Assembly: GCF_000473205.1 (NCBI RefSeq)
Contig: NZ_KI421507.1
Coordinates: 779,934 to 843,933 of the forward strand
DNA length: 64,000 nucleotides
Direction: 5' to 3'
Source: Pseudophaeobacter arcticus DSM 23566
GTDB lineage: Bacteria; Pseudomonadota; Alphaproteobacteria; Rhodobacterales; Rhodobacteraceae
Positions 49,201-59,709 of the stretch are shown here, in pieces. Below the pieces are notes generated by a model. It worked only from the letters and a program-made list of their open reading frames with translations. It did no database searches and was not told where the DNA came from. The translations under genes were made by a program, and so were the position numbers. Numbering within the stretch: position 1 is the stretch's first letter; each line of letters opens with the position of its first letter.

Positions 49201-49584
49201 AATCTACTCATTTTTGATCTCTGAAGAGCACCAATATCCATGGATTTCAGTCTGGATAGCTATTCTATATTGACCACAGCGCCTAAATTCAAAGGCTAAA
49301 ACGAGGTCGCTTTTGATGCCGCTGCGACCTTCGCGCGAATTTCCTGAACATGCACAAAACAGAACGGTCTTGGGTCTTGCTTATATGTAGGACTATCTCC
49401 ATCGGCAGGCCGAAAGGCGGATTTTGCAAATGTCGCGCCCTGCGCATTCCAGCCGTTGGCTCGGCAAGAGGCATGGACAATCGTGAAGAGGGCGGGGGAT
49501 GTGGTCTGAGGGCCACCAAGCCCCTGGGCACCCACCTGCAAAGGCTGGGGGATGCCGGTCCTGGCTTTGCGACCAGGGGGCAGA
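49201..49584. other. Gap upstream of rsmJ and downstream of the luxI-type gene
   Basis: About 380 bp with no ORF that I accept. The left end is AT-rich and likely carries the rsmJ promoter. The segment 49400-49480 resembles the decayed sequence at 39488-39560. No clear terminator for the luxI-type gene was found. Confidence 0.4.
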
Positions 49585-50187
49585 TCAGGCTGCGTGGCTG
49601 CGCACGTTTTTGGCGTCAACCTTCAGATGATAGGCCTGGCAGGTCTCGCCGCCAACCTCGAGGCGCGGCCCCGCCGGCGAAATTGTGAGACCGGTGCGGC
49701 GCATGAGCAGCCCGGCGGCGACAGAGGTCAGGCAGATATAGGAGTCAAAATTCCACGTCTTTGCCAGTCGGGCAAGCGCCAGCCCGATTTCACTTCTCAC
49801 CCGCATTCGGTCACGGCTGCTCAGGGTGTCCGTCACAAAAACCCTGCTGACCTCCCATGTTCCGGGATCCTGCGGTGCGGGTTCGTCAAGAAGGTTTGTC
49901 GGCATATCCGGTAGCAGGCCAAGCTGCGCATCACGCAGCATGTAACTTGCGTTGAAGTTCTTGGCGGTGGTGGGGGTCACCCGCAGGCCGCCGTAGACCG
50001 TCAATCCATCGTGAATTGTGCAATAGATGCTTTCCGGGGTGTCATACTGGTCAAACTCGAGCCCGCGCGTATTGGGGAGTTTCCAACCGCGCGTTTCGAT
50101 AAAGTGATGATAGCGGGCGCGTAAAAGCGCCGTGAATAATGTCCCGGTTTCACCCAGATTATCAAAGGTGATCTCTGTCGATTGCAT
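49585..50187 (-). CDS. Acyl-homoserine-lactone synthase (LuxI family), no adjacent luxR
   Basis: This 200-residue autoinducer synthase keeps the invariant residues of the LuxI family: R25, F29 and W35 in the N-terminal loop, D46 and D49 in GLEFDQYDT, R69 in YGGLRVTP, and E112 and R115 in WEVSRVFV. It makes an acyl-homoserine lactone from SAM and an acyl carrier protein; the chain length cannot be predicted. No LuxR gene is adjacent. A hybrid histidine kinase lies directly upstream on the same strand. The ATG has a moderate GGGTAGG ribosome site. Confidence 0.85.
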   Translation of the reverse strand: MQSTEITFDNLGETGTLFTALLRARYHHFIETRGWKLPNTRGLEFDQYDTPESIYCTIHDGLTVYGGLRVTPTTAKNFNASYMLRDAQLGLLPDMPTNLLDEPAPQDPGTWEVSRVFVTDTLSSRDRMRVRSEIGLALARLAKTWNFDSYICLTSVAAGLLMRRTGLTISPAGPRLEVGGETCQAYHLKVDAKNVRSHAA

Positions 50188-50341
50188 TTGGGTGCCTACC
50201 CATTTGTTTGGATCTCTCGAGACTCAGTCTTGAGGGATATGCTAAAATTTAAAACAACTTTTACAGGCAATCGTAAATTTTACATTAACTTACACAAGAA
50301 CATCTTGGGGGGATGTGTCCCTGGGTGGCAGAGGCCGCGGT

Positions 50342-52102
50342 TTACTGTGAGGTTTTTGCTGCACGGCTGGATGCCGAAACGCTGCGAATCTCAGACAACA
50401 GGACCGATTTCTTTACTGGCTTGGCGATATAGCCCAAGGCCCCAAGCGCGAGGAACCGTTGGCGGTCTTCGGTTGCGGCATTTGCCGTGAGCATAACCAC
50501 CGGCGTTGCGGCAATTCGACCGCCGCGTCTGGCCATTTCCAACAAGGTTTCCTCGCCATCCATGATTGGCATTTTCATGTCTAGCAAAACAAGATCCACA
50601 GGCCGCTGCTCCAGGCATTTCAGAGCTTTGGCCCCATCTTCGGCCTCGATTATCTCGACATTGCTCTTTTTCAGAAAGGAGCGCACAACCATGCGGTTGG
50701 ACTGCGTATCATCGACAAGCAATATGGTTTTGATACCAAGATCATGGTCCAGCTCCTGCGCGCCTTCTGTGGTGCTTTGGTTGTCGGAAAACTCTGCAGT
50801 GGCTTTGGGCTCTTCCAGGACCTTGACCTGGCTGGTGAAGGAAAAACAGCTTCCCTTCTTCAGAACGGAGCTGACTGAAATGTCTCCCCCCATCATCCGT
50901 GCGAACCGGCGCGCAATGGAAAGCCCAAGACCAGTGCCCGGCACCGTGGGCGCATTTTTATCCACTGCCCGGTAAAACTCGGTAAAGAGATGAGGGAGCT
51001 GATTTGCGGCGATACCGCGCCCCGTATCCGAAACCTGGACGGTCAGAATGGCGTGATCCTGGTCCTGCTGCGCCGTCACATGGACCTTGATATGCCCGGA
51101 TTCGGTAAATTTGACCGCATTGGAAACCAGGTTTCCAATCACCTGCCTTAGTCTCAGGGCGTCAAATTCAGCGTAGCCTGGGAGACCCTCTCCAAAACTC
51201 AGACTGAACTGCAGGCCCTTGGCCCGAGCAGGCGCGCGAAACATTTCCACCGCACTGGTGATTTCAACCCGGGGCGAGGCTGCGGTGAGATTGGCCTCGA
51301 TATGGCCGGATTCCACTTTGGCGTGGTCGAGAACATCGTTCAAAATACCGGTGAGCGCCTGAGCGGATTGCCGCAGCAACAGGCTGCGCTCCTGTTGTGT
51401 CTTTGGGTCAGTGTCTTCTTCATCGATGAGTTCGGCCATGCCGCAAATGGCATTCAGCGGGGTGCGGATCTCGTGGCTCATGGCAGCCAGAAAACGGCTC
51501 TTGGCGCGGCTTCCGGCCTCAGCGGCGCTCAGGGCGTGGCGCAGCCGGTCGGTCATTTGGTTGAGCGACCGCATACTATGGGCAACATACCCGGCCCCAA
51601 GCACCAGAATGACAACGGCGATGCCGATCTCAACCGGGCTGGCAAAGGAGTAAAGAAAGCTGACAATCATAAATCCGACAGCGCAAATGATTGGCAATGC
51701 AGTAATCAGGCCAAAGACCATCCACTCAGCGCGGGCTACCACGCAGTGATTGAGCGCGATCACCAACAGCATGGTGCCGGCGAGCTTGGGAAAGGCGTCG
51801 GGCTGCAGAAATAGCAGTATGGGGATGGCGTTGAAAAACAAGATGCCAACAAAGGCGGAGAGCGAGAGGATCACAACTCCGGAGAGAGTGACCTCGCGCT
51901 TCAACTTGTTGTACACATAAAGCCCGATAAGCTCGATGATGGCGATGCAGAGATAGATAAGGCAGACGGTCTGAAACGGCAGGTAGTAGAGCGACAGGAA
52001 CGAAACGACGGTGATCGAAGCAAACCGAGAGGGCATGTCTTCGCGGACCAGTTGGTTTTGAGCGGCCACCGCAGCCTTAAGGTCTGGTGATAAATTCAAC
52101 AT
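50342..52102 (-). CDS. Membrane hybrid histidine kinase with receiver domain
   Basis: This 586-residue protein has about six or seven membrane helices (residues 25-172) and no periplasmic domain. It continues with a HisKA domain (phosphorylated His210 in MSHEIRTPLNA), HATPase (N box VIGNLVSNAVKF, 321-332; DTGRG, 359-363; GTGLGLS, 389-395) and a receiver (about 458-575; Asp508 in LVLLDMKMP). Output would go to an unlinked Hpt protein or regulator. The start at 52102 has AAGGA seven bases upstream; 52108 is the alternative. The luxI-type gene follows 154 bp downstream. Confidence 0.9.
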   Translation of the reverse strand: MLNLSPDLKAAVAAQNQLVREDMPSRFASITVVSFLSLYYLPFQTVCLIYLCIAIIELIGLYVYNKLKREVTLSGVVILSLSAFVGILFFNAIPILLFLQPDAFPKLAGTMLLVIALNHCVVARAEWMVFGLITALPIICAVGFMIVSFLYSFASPVEIGIAVVILVLGAGYVAHSMRSLNQMTDRLRHALSAAEAGSRAKSRFLAAMSHEIRTPLNAICGMAELIDEEDTDPKTQQERSLLLRQSAQALTGILNDVLDHAKVESGHIEANLTAASPRVEITSAVEMFRAPARAKGLQFSLSFGEGLPGYAEFDALRLRQVIGNLVSNAVKFTESGHIKVHVTAQQDQDHAILTVQVSDTGRGIAANQLPHLFTEFYRAVDKNAPTVPGTGLGLSIARRFARMMGGDISVSSVLKKGSCFSFTSQVKVLEEPKATAEFSDNQSTTEGAQELDHDLGIKTILLVDDTQSNRMVVRSFLKKSNVEIIEAEDGAKALKCLEQRPVDLVLLDMKMPIMDGEETLLEMARRGGRIAATPVVMLTANAATEDRQRFLALGALGYIAKPVKKSVLLSEIRSVSASSRAAKTSQ

Positions 52103-53257
52103 TCGCATTATCCTTGCGGTGCCCTTTACATCGTTCCTTGTTTGGCCAACCAAGTGCCGGTAGCAATCGTTCACAATCTTATAGTCTAGAAACCACCTAT
52201 TGCGCGGAGCATAGGGCGCAAAAAGTGAGCGGTACCTTAATCGGGGTGATCCGGACGAGTGACCTCGCCCCAAAACCGCACCCCTGTTTCTGTCTTTTTG
52301 CAAGTGTTGCCCTTTGGGTGCTCGGTGATCAAGCCCGTCAATCGCAGCCATGGTCACCGTTCGGGATCCAAAGGGGGGGAATACACTCCAAGCCATTCTT
52401 CAATAGGCAGCGCAGCAAGGCTGCGGGCTGTGCACCAGTTAAATAAAACCAAGGACAAAAAATGTTATGCACCCGATCGTTTTGCGGTGTCAGCGCAGAA
52501 AATCCTGCGCGCTGCGGGCCGCTCCGATTCAGAATAAGCTCAGCACATTGCCGCCCTTTGGGGAAATTCGCGGGGCCATAGCCATTGTGCGACAGGCTTG
52601 GGCGCGCGGGGATCTGTCGGGGGCAGAGCACGGACTAGGGCGTTGTTTTGGCACTGTTTCGCCCGGTGGTGGTGACGACCCCGCCTGCGCGGCTGTCACG
52701 GCAGGGTTTCCATTTTGCCGCCCGGTTCTGTTCCCCGGTTTTGGGCCCAAATGACAGGCTTGGGTGCGGGGGATGGCAGAACCTTGTCACTGCTTTTGTC
52801 TCTTTCGGCATCAGTCTGGGGAGGGACGGGCGTAGGATCAAATTGAGCTGAGCTGATCCGCCTGACCTGCCTGATCCGCCTGATCTGACTGGCGGATTCT
52901 TGCCGGGCACTGGGGAGTCGGAACAACCCTTCCGGGTGTTTGTGCCAATTGGAAAAGCTCATGTACCGATTGTAGCAGACTGTCCTCCCGCCGAATATTA
53001 TGCGGCTGTGGCGAACCTGCCTGTGCAGGCTGCGGTTTGCCGGGCAGCCCCACTGATACTGATGTGGCCAGGCGATTTGGTGATGGATTTGGTGATGTCA
53101 GAGCTGACCTGGGCTCTCGTTCTGGCAGTGGTCATGCCTAAAAAACGCCCCCGGTCAGAGCACCGAATGCCAAGGCTCACCAGGTCTTTGCCGACCGCGC
53201 CAAGAAGGCGCCTTTGCGCGGTGCGAGGCGAGGACCGGGTGAGACAAAAGTGAAGGA
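52103..53257. other. Gene-poor, decayed-looking region between kinase and GST genes
   Basis: About 1.15 kb where the short open frames have no ribosome site or recognisable product. It contains an imperfect repeat of CTGATCCGCCTGA (about 52852-52885) and long C/G-rich low-complexity tracts. The kinase promoter must lie near its left end. I see no tRNA, integrase or transposase. Confidence 0.45.
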
Positions 53258-53296
53258 GCAGAGCCCTGAGCAGTTTCAGTGTGCTCAGGGCTCTGC
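53258..53296. terminator. Hairpin after the GST gene
   Basis: GCAGAGCCCTGAGCA (53258-53272) pairs perfectly with TGCTCAGGGCTCTGC (53282-53296), a 15-bp stem with a nine-base loop, 12 bp beyond the GST stop. The T-run on the minus strand is weak. Confidence 0.75.
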
Positions 53297-53308
53297 CGGG
53301 TGGCAGGC

Positions 53309-53929
53309 CTAGGCAAAGGCGTAGGCACCACCTTTTTCAAGCGCCCGCTGATAGGCCGGTCGCGCCTGCATACTGGCCACAAAGCCCGCCAGTTTTGGCA
53401 GGTTTTTCCCCTGACCCTGAGCAATGGCGATTTCGGCGGGGAAGCTCAGCATGATATCTGCGGCTGACAGGTCATCCTGAACAAAATGACCCGAGGGGCG
53501 CAGCTGGCTCTCCATATAGGCAAAGTGGCTCTGCAGTTGCTGGGCGATACGCGGCGCCAGCGGCGCGCCAGCTTCGCCCAGTTTCCCCACATAAAGCTGC
53601 AACAGGATGGGCGTCATCGCAGAGCCTTCGGCAAAATGCATCAGCTCCAGATGGGTGATATAGGCATCGGTGTTGCGCGCGGGCACCAGTTGCGGCCCAA
53701 AGCCGGCGCAGAGATAGTCAACAATTGCGCCACTTTCGGTGATGATCCGCCCGTCTACCTCCAGCATGGGCGATTTGCCCAAGGGGTGTTTGGCGAGCAG
53801 CGCTGGGGGCGCCAGATTGGTCACGCTATCGCGCTGATAGTGTTCGATCTCATAGGGCTGCCCCAGCTCCTCCAGCAGCCAGAGAACGCGCTGGGAGCGT
53901 GAGTTGTTGAGATGATGTACGGTAAACAT
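53309..53929 (-). CDS. Glutathione S-transferase
   Basis: This 206-residue protein has the N-terminal thioredoxin-like domain (FTVHHLNNSRSQRVLWLLEELGQPYEI, with SRSQR at the glutathione site; GKSPMLEVDGRIITESGAIVDYL gives the cis-proline and ES motif) and a helical C-terminal domain (DDLSAADIMLSFP). The likely catalytic residue is Ser10 or Ser12. Strong AGGAGG before the ATG. The substrate is unknown. Confidence 0.9.
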   Translation of the reverse strand: MFTVHHLNNSRSQRVLWLLEELGQPYEIEHYQRDSVTNLAPPALLAKHPLGKSPMLEVDGRIITESGAIVDYLCAGFGPQLVPARNTDAYITHLELMHFAEGSAMTPILLQLYVGKLGEAGAPLAPRIAQQLQSHFAYMESQLRPSGHFVQDDLSAADIMLSFPAEIAIAQGQGKNLPKLAGFVASMQARPAYQRALEKGGAYAFA

Positions 53930-54048
53930 TTAGGCCTCCTGACCCAGTGGTTCTGTGTCGTTCCCCGCAGGCTGGCGCCCTTTGCCGCCCAGCACCAGCG
54001 TCACGTTGGGTCACGCCCGTATACGCCCGTTCACGCAGGTCTGGGCGC

Positions 54049-54687
54049 TCAGCGGGCGGGGCGCTTTCCCGCCGAGGGCAGGCCGCCGATGTTGCGGATC
54101 TCCTGCCAGACCGCATCGACACCGACGCGGGCCTTTAGATTGGTGAAATAGGTCGGCAGCCCCTGTCGCATACGCGCGGCGTCGCGTTCCATCACCTCCA
54201 GGCTGGCGCCCACATGCGGCGCCAGATCGGTCTTGTTGATCACCAGAATATCCGAACGGGTCACCGCCGGGCCGCCCTTGCGGGGGATCTCTTCGCCTGC
54301 GGCCACGTCGATCACATAGATGGTCAGATCCGCCAGCTCGGGGCTGAAGGTGGCCGACAGGTTATCACCGCCGCTTTCGATCAACACGATCTCGACCTCC
54401 GGGTGGCGGTCTACCATTTCAGCCACCGCCGCCAGATTGATCGAGGCATCTTCGCGGATGGCCGTATGCGGGCAGCCGCCGGTCTCTACCCCGATGATGC
54501 GGTCCGACGGCAGCACCTGCATGCGCACCAGCGCTTCGGCGTCTTCCTGGGTGTAGATGTCATTGGTGATGACGCCAATGGAATGTATCCCGCGCAGGGT
54601 TTCGGCCAGCGCAGCGGTCAGCGTGGTCTTGCCGGCACCAACCGGTCCACCGATGCCAATACGAAGGGGGCCATTGGGGCTCATCAT
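54049..54687 (-). CDS. ureG: Urease accessory GTPase UreG
   Basis: This 212-residue SIMIBI GTPase delivers nickel to urease. The P-loop is [11 protein letters not shown] (about residues 13-23). [18 protein letters not shown] contains the CPH metal-binding motif, and VINKTDLA is the G4 motif. Its ATG overlaps the ureF stop (ATGA). It is the last gene of the operon. Confidence 0.96.
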   Translation of the reverse strand: MMSPNGPLRIGIGGPVGAGKTTLTAALAETLRGIHSIGVITNDIYTQEDAEALVRMQVLPSDRIIGVETGGCPHTAIREDASINLAAVAEMVDRHPEVEIVLIESGGDNLSATFSPELADLTIYVIDVAAGEEIPRKGGPAVTRSDILVINKTDLAPHVGASLEVMERDAARMRQGLPTYFTNLKARVGVDAVWQEIRNIGGLPSAGKRPAR

Positions 54688-55337
54688 GTGCGAAATATCC
54701 TTGATCGTTGGGTTTCGTGTTTCATCGCGGCGATGTCGGCCAAAAAGGCGGTGGCCGAGAGCTGGCCCAGATCGCCATCGCGGGTCTGCTCTGCAATGGC
54801 GGGCAGGCGGCAGCTGAGCCGTTGCAGGATCTGTTGCCCCTCGGTCTGGCCCACCGGCAGCAGGCGCTGGCCGGCGGCAACCAGATTGGACAAAAAGGCC
54901 TGCAGGTACATCACCTGGGTCAGCTCCAGCGGCAAGCCTTCAGCCGCCGCAGCCGCCCCCAGCGCCACCGGGTAGGTCAGCCCGGCAAGCGGCGCGCCCC
55001 AGATCCCCTGGGTCACGAGGCCAAAGCTGCGGCCTTGCTGACGGGTTTCCAGCAGCCGTTCCCGTGACGCCGCAAAGGCACAGGCGGTGGCGTCGACTGC
55101 GGCCAGATCAGCGGTCTCTTTGGCGCGCCAGGCAGCCGCCAGAAACAGCGCATCCGCGCGCCCGGCGCCATGCTCCAGCACCTCTTCCAGCCAAGCCTCC
55201 AGATCGGCGCCATCGCGGAGCCAGGCCTGATCCGCAGCCGCTTCCAGGCCATGGCTATAGGCAAAGGCGCCCACCGGATAGGCCGGCGACAGCCATTGGC
55301 TGAGCGTGAGGACCTGCGCGCTAGTGGCTGTGGCCAT
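54684..55337 (-). CDS. ureF: Urease accessory protein UreF
   Basis: This 217-residue helical protein has the conserved N-terminal motif [21 protein letters not shown] and a C-terminal half typical of UreF. It forms the UreD-UreF-UreG complex that loads nickel and CO2 into apo-urease. The ATG at 55337 gives a 17-bp overlap with ureE; 55355 is an alternative. The longer open frame through ureE is not used. Confidence 0.92.
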   Translation of the reverse strand: MATATSAQVLTLSQWLSPAYPVGAFAYSHGLEAAADQAWLRDGADLEAWLEEVLEHGAGRADALFLAAAWRAKETADLAAVDATACAFAASRERLLETRQQGRSFGLVTQGIWGAPLAGLTYPVALGAAAAAEGLPLELTQVMYLQAFLSNLVAAGQRLLPVGQTEGQQILQRLSCRLPAIAEQTRDGDLGQLSATAFLADIAAMKHETQRSRIFRT

Positions 55338-55758
55338 GGGTGCGTCCGTGGCCATAGGCGCCGCCTTCGGGGGTAAAGGGCGCGTCAACCTGGCGCAGAT
55401 CAGCGCCCAGTTTTTCCAGCATATCGCGCAGCACATGGTCCATCTGGATCAGCAGCCGATCCTCTTCGACCTGACAGGGGGTATGGCGGTTGCCGATATG
55501 CCAGGCGAGCCGGGGCAGATCGCCGGTGACTTCCAGCAGGGTTTCAGTGGCGGGGATGACCTCAATCAGCCGCCCGTCAGAGAGCTTGAACGCATCGCCC
55601 TGTCCCACAGATGAGGTCTGCGCCAGATCCACCAGGAACTGCGCCCCGGAGGTGGTGGTCAGAACCTTGCGGCGCAAAAACCGTGCATCATAGGTGAGCG
55701 TCACCTGGTCGTCGCCATGGTGGCTGTGGATCACTTCGCGGGCGGTTGGCAGGTCCAT
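55321..55758 (-). CDS. ureE: Urease accessory nickel chaperone UreE
   Basis: This 145-residue metallochaperone has a UreE N-terminal domain (VTLTYDARFLRRKVLTT), a C-terminal ferredoxin-like domain (AWHIGNRHTPCQVEEDRLLIQMDHVLRDML) and a short His-rich tail ([10 protein letters not shown]) that can bind nickel. It lies between ureC and ureF. Confidence 0.94.
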   Translation of the reverse strand: MDLPTAREVIHSHHGDDQVTLTYDARFLRRKVLTTTSGAQFLVDLAQTSSVGQGDAFKLSDGRLIEVIPATETLLEVTGDLPRLAWHIGNRHTPCQVEEDRLLIQMDHVLRDMLEKLGADLRQVDAPFTPEGGAYGHGRTHGHSH

Positions 55759-55768
55759 TGCGGCCTCC

Positions 55769-57511
<1,743 letters not shown>

Positions 57512-57583
57512 ACGGTTGAAACCTCGGCAAAACAGTTTGGTATTGGGGCGCAGTTGCATGCGCCCCGAGGGTGACAGCGACGG

Positions 57584-57889
57584 TCAGAGCGCGCCCATGA
57601 CCTTTTGGTTAAAGCCAAAGACCCGCCGGGCACCGGAAAAGGGCACCAGTTGCACCTCGCGGCGCTGGCCGGGCTCAAACCGCACGGCAGTCCCGGCGGC
57701 GATGTCCAGGCGGCAGCCATGTGCGGCGTCGCGGTCAAATTCCAGCGCCGGGTTGGCCTCGGCGAAATGATAGTGTGACCCCACCTGCACCGGGCGGTCG
57801 CCGGTATTGGCGACCATCAGCACCTGCGCCTCACGATCCGCATTCAGCGTCAGATTGCCGGGCGCAGGCAGCAGCTCTCCGGGGATCAT
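57584..57889 (-). CDS. ureB: Urease beta subunit UreB
   Basis: This 101-residue structural subunit starts [20 protein letters not shown] and contains [31 protein letters not shown], the beta-subunit signature (VGSHYHF). Its ATG overlaps the stop of the small upstream gene by ATGA. It follows the usual ureA-B-C order with that gene inserted. Confidence 0.96.
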   Translation of the reverse strand: MIPGELLPAPGNLTLNADREAQVLMVANTGDRPVQVGSHYHFAEANPALEFDRDAAHGCRLDIAAGTAVRFEPGQRREVQLVPFSGARRVFGFNQKVMGAL

Positions 57890-58062
57890 GTGCGCGTCTT
57901 CCAGGCAATATAGCCACCGACGATGACCAGCGCGACCAGCGCCGCAAGGCCCAGCATGTCTTTGGGATGGGTGTGGATTTCTACCGCACCATGGGCCAGC
58001 ACTGGCGTGCCTTGTAGCGCAAGAGACAGACCGGAGGCGGCAGCAAGAGACAGAGTTTTCAT
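57886..58062 (-). CDS. 58-residue membrane protein between ureA and ureB
   Basis: This small gene is not long enough for common ORF cut-offs. It encodes [18 protein letters not shown], a signal-like start with cleavage near VLAHG, a short histidine-rich stretch ([12 protein letters not shown]) and one C-terminal membrane helix ending in a basic IAWKTRT. AGGAAA lies before the ATG, 12 bp downstream of ureA, and its TGA overlaps the ureB ATG. Such a placement suggests a urease-linked role, possibly nickel handling; this is inference. Confidence 0.8.
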   Translation of the reverse strand: MKTLSLAAASGLSLALQGTPVLAHGAVEIHTHPKDMLGLAALVALVIVGGYIAWKTRT

Positions 58063-58074
58063 CGGGGATTTCCT

Positions 58075-58377
58075 TTAGCGGATGGGGTTATGCACGGTCA
58101 CCAGCTTGGTGCCGTCGGGAAAGGTGGCTTCGACCTGGACGTCATGGATCATCTCGGGGATGCCCTCCATGCACTGGTCACGGCTGATGACCTCGGCGCC
58201 GGCCTCCATCATGTCAGCGACGGAACGGCCATCGCGGGCGCCCTCCACCACGGCATCGGTGATCAGGGCGATGGCCTCGGGATGGTTCAGCTTGACGCCG
58301 CGCGCCAGACGGCGGCGGGCCACTTCGGCGGCCATGGCGATCAGCAGTTTGTCTTTTTCTCGGGGGGTCAGGTTCAT
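58075..58377 (-). CDS. ureA: Urease gamma subunit UreA
   Basis: This 100-residue subunit starts [21 protein letters not shown] and includes [22 protein letters not shown] and [24 protein letters not shown], all conserved in UreA. Only one base separates it from the ureD stop. Confidence 0.96.
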   Translation of the reverse strand: MNLTPREKDKLLIAMAAEVARRRLARGVKLNHPEAIALITDAVVEGARDGRSVADMMEAGAEVISRDQCMEGIPEMIHDVQVEATFPDGTKLVTVHNPIR

Positions 58378-58378
58378 G

Positions 58379-59254
58379 TCAGATCATCCAGCATCGGGGA
58401 AGGGTGCCCTGTGTCAGGCGGTTCAGGATCGGGATCAGGCTCAGGCGCAGCTCATGGGCATCAGCGGCAAGAATGCGCAGCAGCAACAGGTCTTCCCCAA
58501 TCACCGAAGCACCGGCCTGGGCGGGCAGCATGGCCCGCAGCGGGGCCAACTGGCCGCCGGCATCCGGTGCCACATAGATCACGGAGACCAGCGCGCGCGC
58601 CCCTGCCGCCACATGCGGGCGGTCCAGTTGCGCCTGCATGTCACCGTCAAAGCGCATGGCGTCGCGGTAGAGCTCGGCGCCATTGCGACGCAGCACAATC
58701 CGGTCATGAAAGCGCCCCTGTGTCAGTGTTTCTCCCATGGCCAGGCGGCCAAAGACCAGCGGCTCCACCAGCAGGGCGGTGGCATCCGGAGCGAGATCCA
58801 CATCGAGCCGACGCGACAGGGCGCAGCCTTGGAACAGAATGGTTTCCTGCGGCAGCCAGTTTACATGGCCACCTGCGGCAACAGTCAGTTTGGTCTGCAG
58901 CCGCCCGACTTCACCGGGCTGGGCGCGATAGGCGCGCTCAGCCGTCTGGCTGGTCAGGGTCAGGGCGGCATTGGCACCGACCGCGGCGTTGATACGCATA
59001 TCGTCGCCGCCAGTGATGCCGCCGGCTGTGTTGATCAGCACCGCCTCTAGCGTTGTGGTCTTGGGGCGCGGAAACAGGCATCTAAACGAGCCGGACTGAC
59101 GCAGCCGCTGCAGTGCTGATCCCCGAGAGGTCTGTTTGACCGAAAGGCCAACAGCCCCCTGCGCACGGGGCTGCACGGGGCGGGCAGGGGGGGCAGACCG
59201 GGCAAGGGCGATAGGCCGGGCGGCTTGCTGCGATATGTCAGCGGTCAGAGTAAT
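58379..59254 (-). CDS. ureD: Urease accessory protein UreD (probable ATT start)
   Basis: This urease maturation scaffold has the UreD core: [38 protein letters not shown] (key motif [10 protein letters not shown]), then [10 protein letters not shown] and RFDGDMQAQ. No ATG is in frame upstream of the core. GTG at 59176 has no ribosome site, whereas ATT at 59254 is preceded five bases upstream by AGGAGA and gives a 291-residue protein with a conserved-looking start ([14 protein letters not shown]). First gene of the ure operon. Confidence 0.88.
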   Translation of the reverse strand: MTLTADISQQAARPIALARSAPPARPVQPRAQGAVGLSVKQTSRGSALQRLRQSGSFRCLFPRPKTTTLEAVLINTAGGITGGDDMRINAAVGANAALTLTSQTAERAYRAQPGEVGRLQTKLTVAAGGHVNWLPQETILFQGCALSRRLDVDLAPDATALLVEPLVFGRLAMGETLTQGRFHDRIVLRRNGAELYRDAMRFDGDMQAQLDRPHVAAGARALVSVIYVAPDAGGQLAPLRAMLPAQAGASVIGEDLLLLRILAADAHELRLSLIPILNRLTQGTLPRCWMI

Positions 59255-59709
59255 GCCGGTCTCCTTTGGCAGGTTAGGGTCTTAGGCCCGTTTTGCCGGC
59301 CAGGTTTGCAGGTCAGGCTGCAGGCCCGACGACAGCAGCGGGTCGGCTGCAAGTCGGTTGCCCTTTTTTTCGGCAGTTCCGGTGAAAGGCTCCACAAAAA
59401 CTTGCAAAAAGCCGCTTTTGAAAAACGCATTGCCTGTTTTTTGGTGCGCGACGCGCCTAAATGCCCAATTTTTGATCAATTTACAGTATGGCGGGGGAAA
59501 ACGCGGCACCGCACGTTGCTTCAAATGCGGCAATGCAGAAGCACTATATGTGCCTGCCGAGAGCAATTGTTTTTGAAGGGTGTGTGACGACCAGACGAAT
59601 TGCAGCTCTGACCGGCCGCCACACGGGTGCAACAAAGGTTGCGGGGACTGGGTACGGAAAGATGCGCGTTGACGCAAGCACCCCCGACCCCCTCCGCCGG
59701 GAGATAAAC
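59255..59709. other. Divergent control region between ureD and urtA
   Basis: This 455-bp gap must hold the promoters of both the urease and urea-transport operons. The open frame running through its right half (59488 on) has no coding support. A GG...GC element near 59502-59517 resembles a sigma-54 promoter but has the wrong spacing. T7 and A-rich tracts occur at 59364-59410. No urea- or guanidine-type riboswitch was recognised. Confidence 0.5.

Noticed and set aside
50188..50341. lux box upstream of the luxI-type gene
   Set aside because: Only a short TCTCGAGA palindrome is seen near 50213-50222. The 20-bp inverted repeat typical of LuxR-type sites is absent.
52900..53253. Plus-strand open frame of 117 codons in the gene-poor region
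   Set aside because: There is no ribosome site or recognisable product, and codon use is unlike neighbouring genes.
59502..59517. Sigma-54 promoter upstream of urtA
   Set aside because: GGCAC and TTGC blocks are present, but the GG to GC spacing is 11 and not 10, so it does not fit the consensus.
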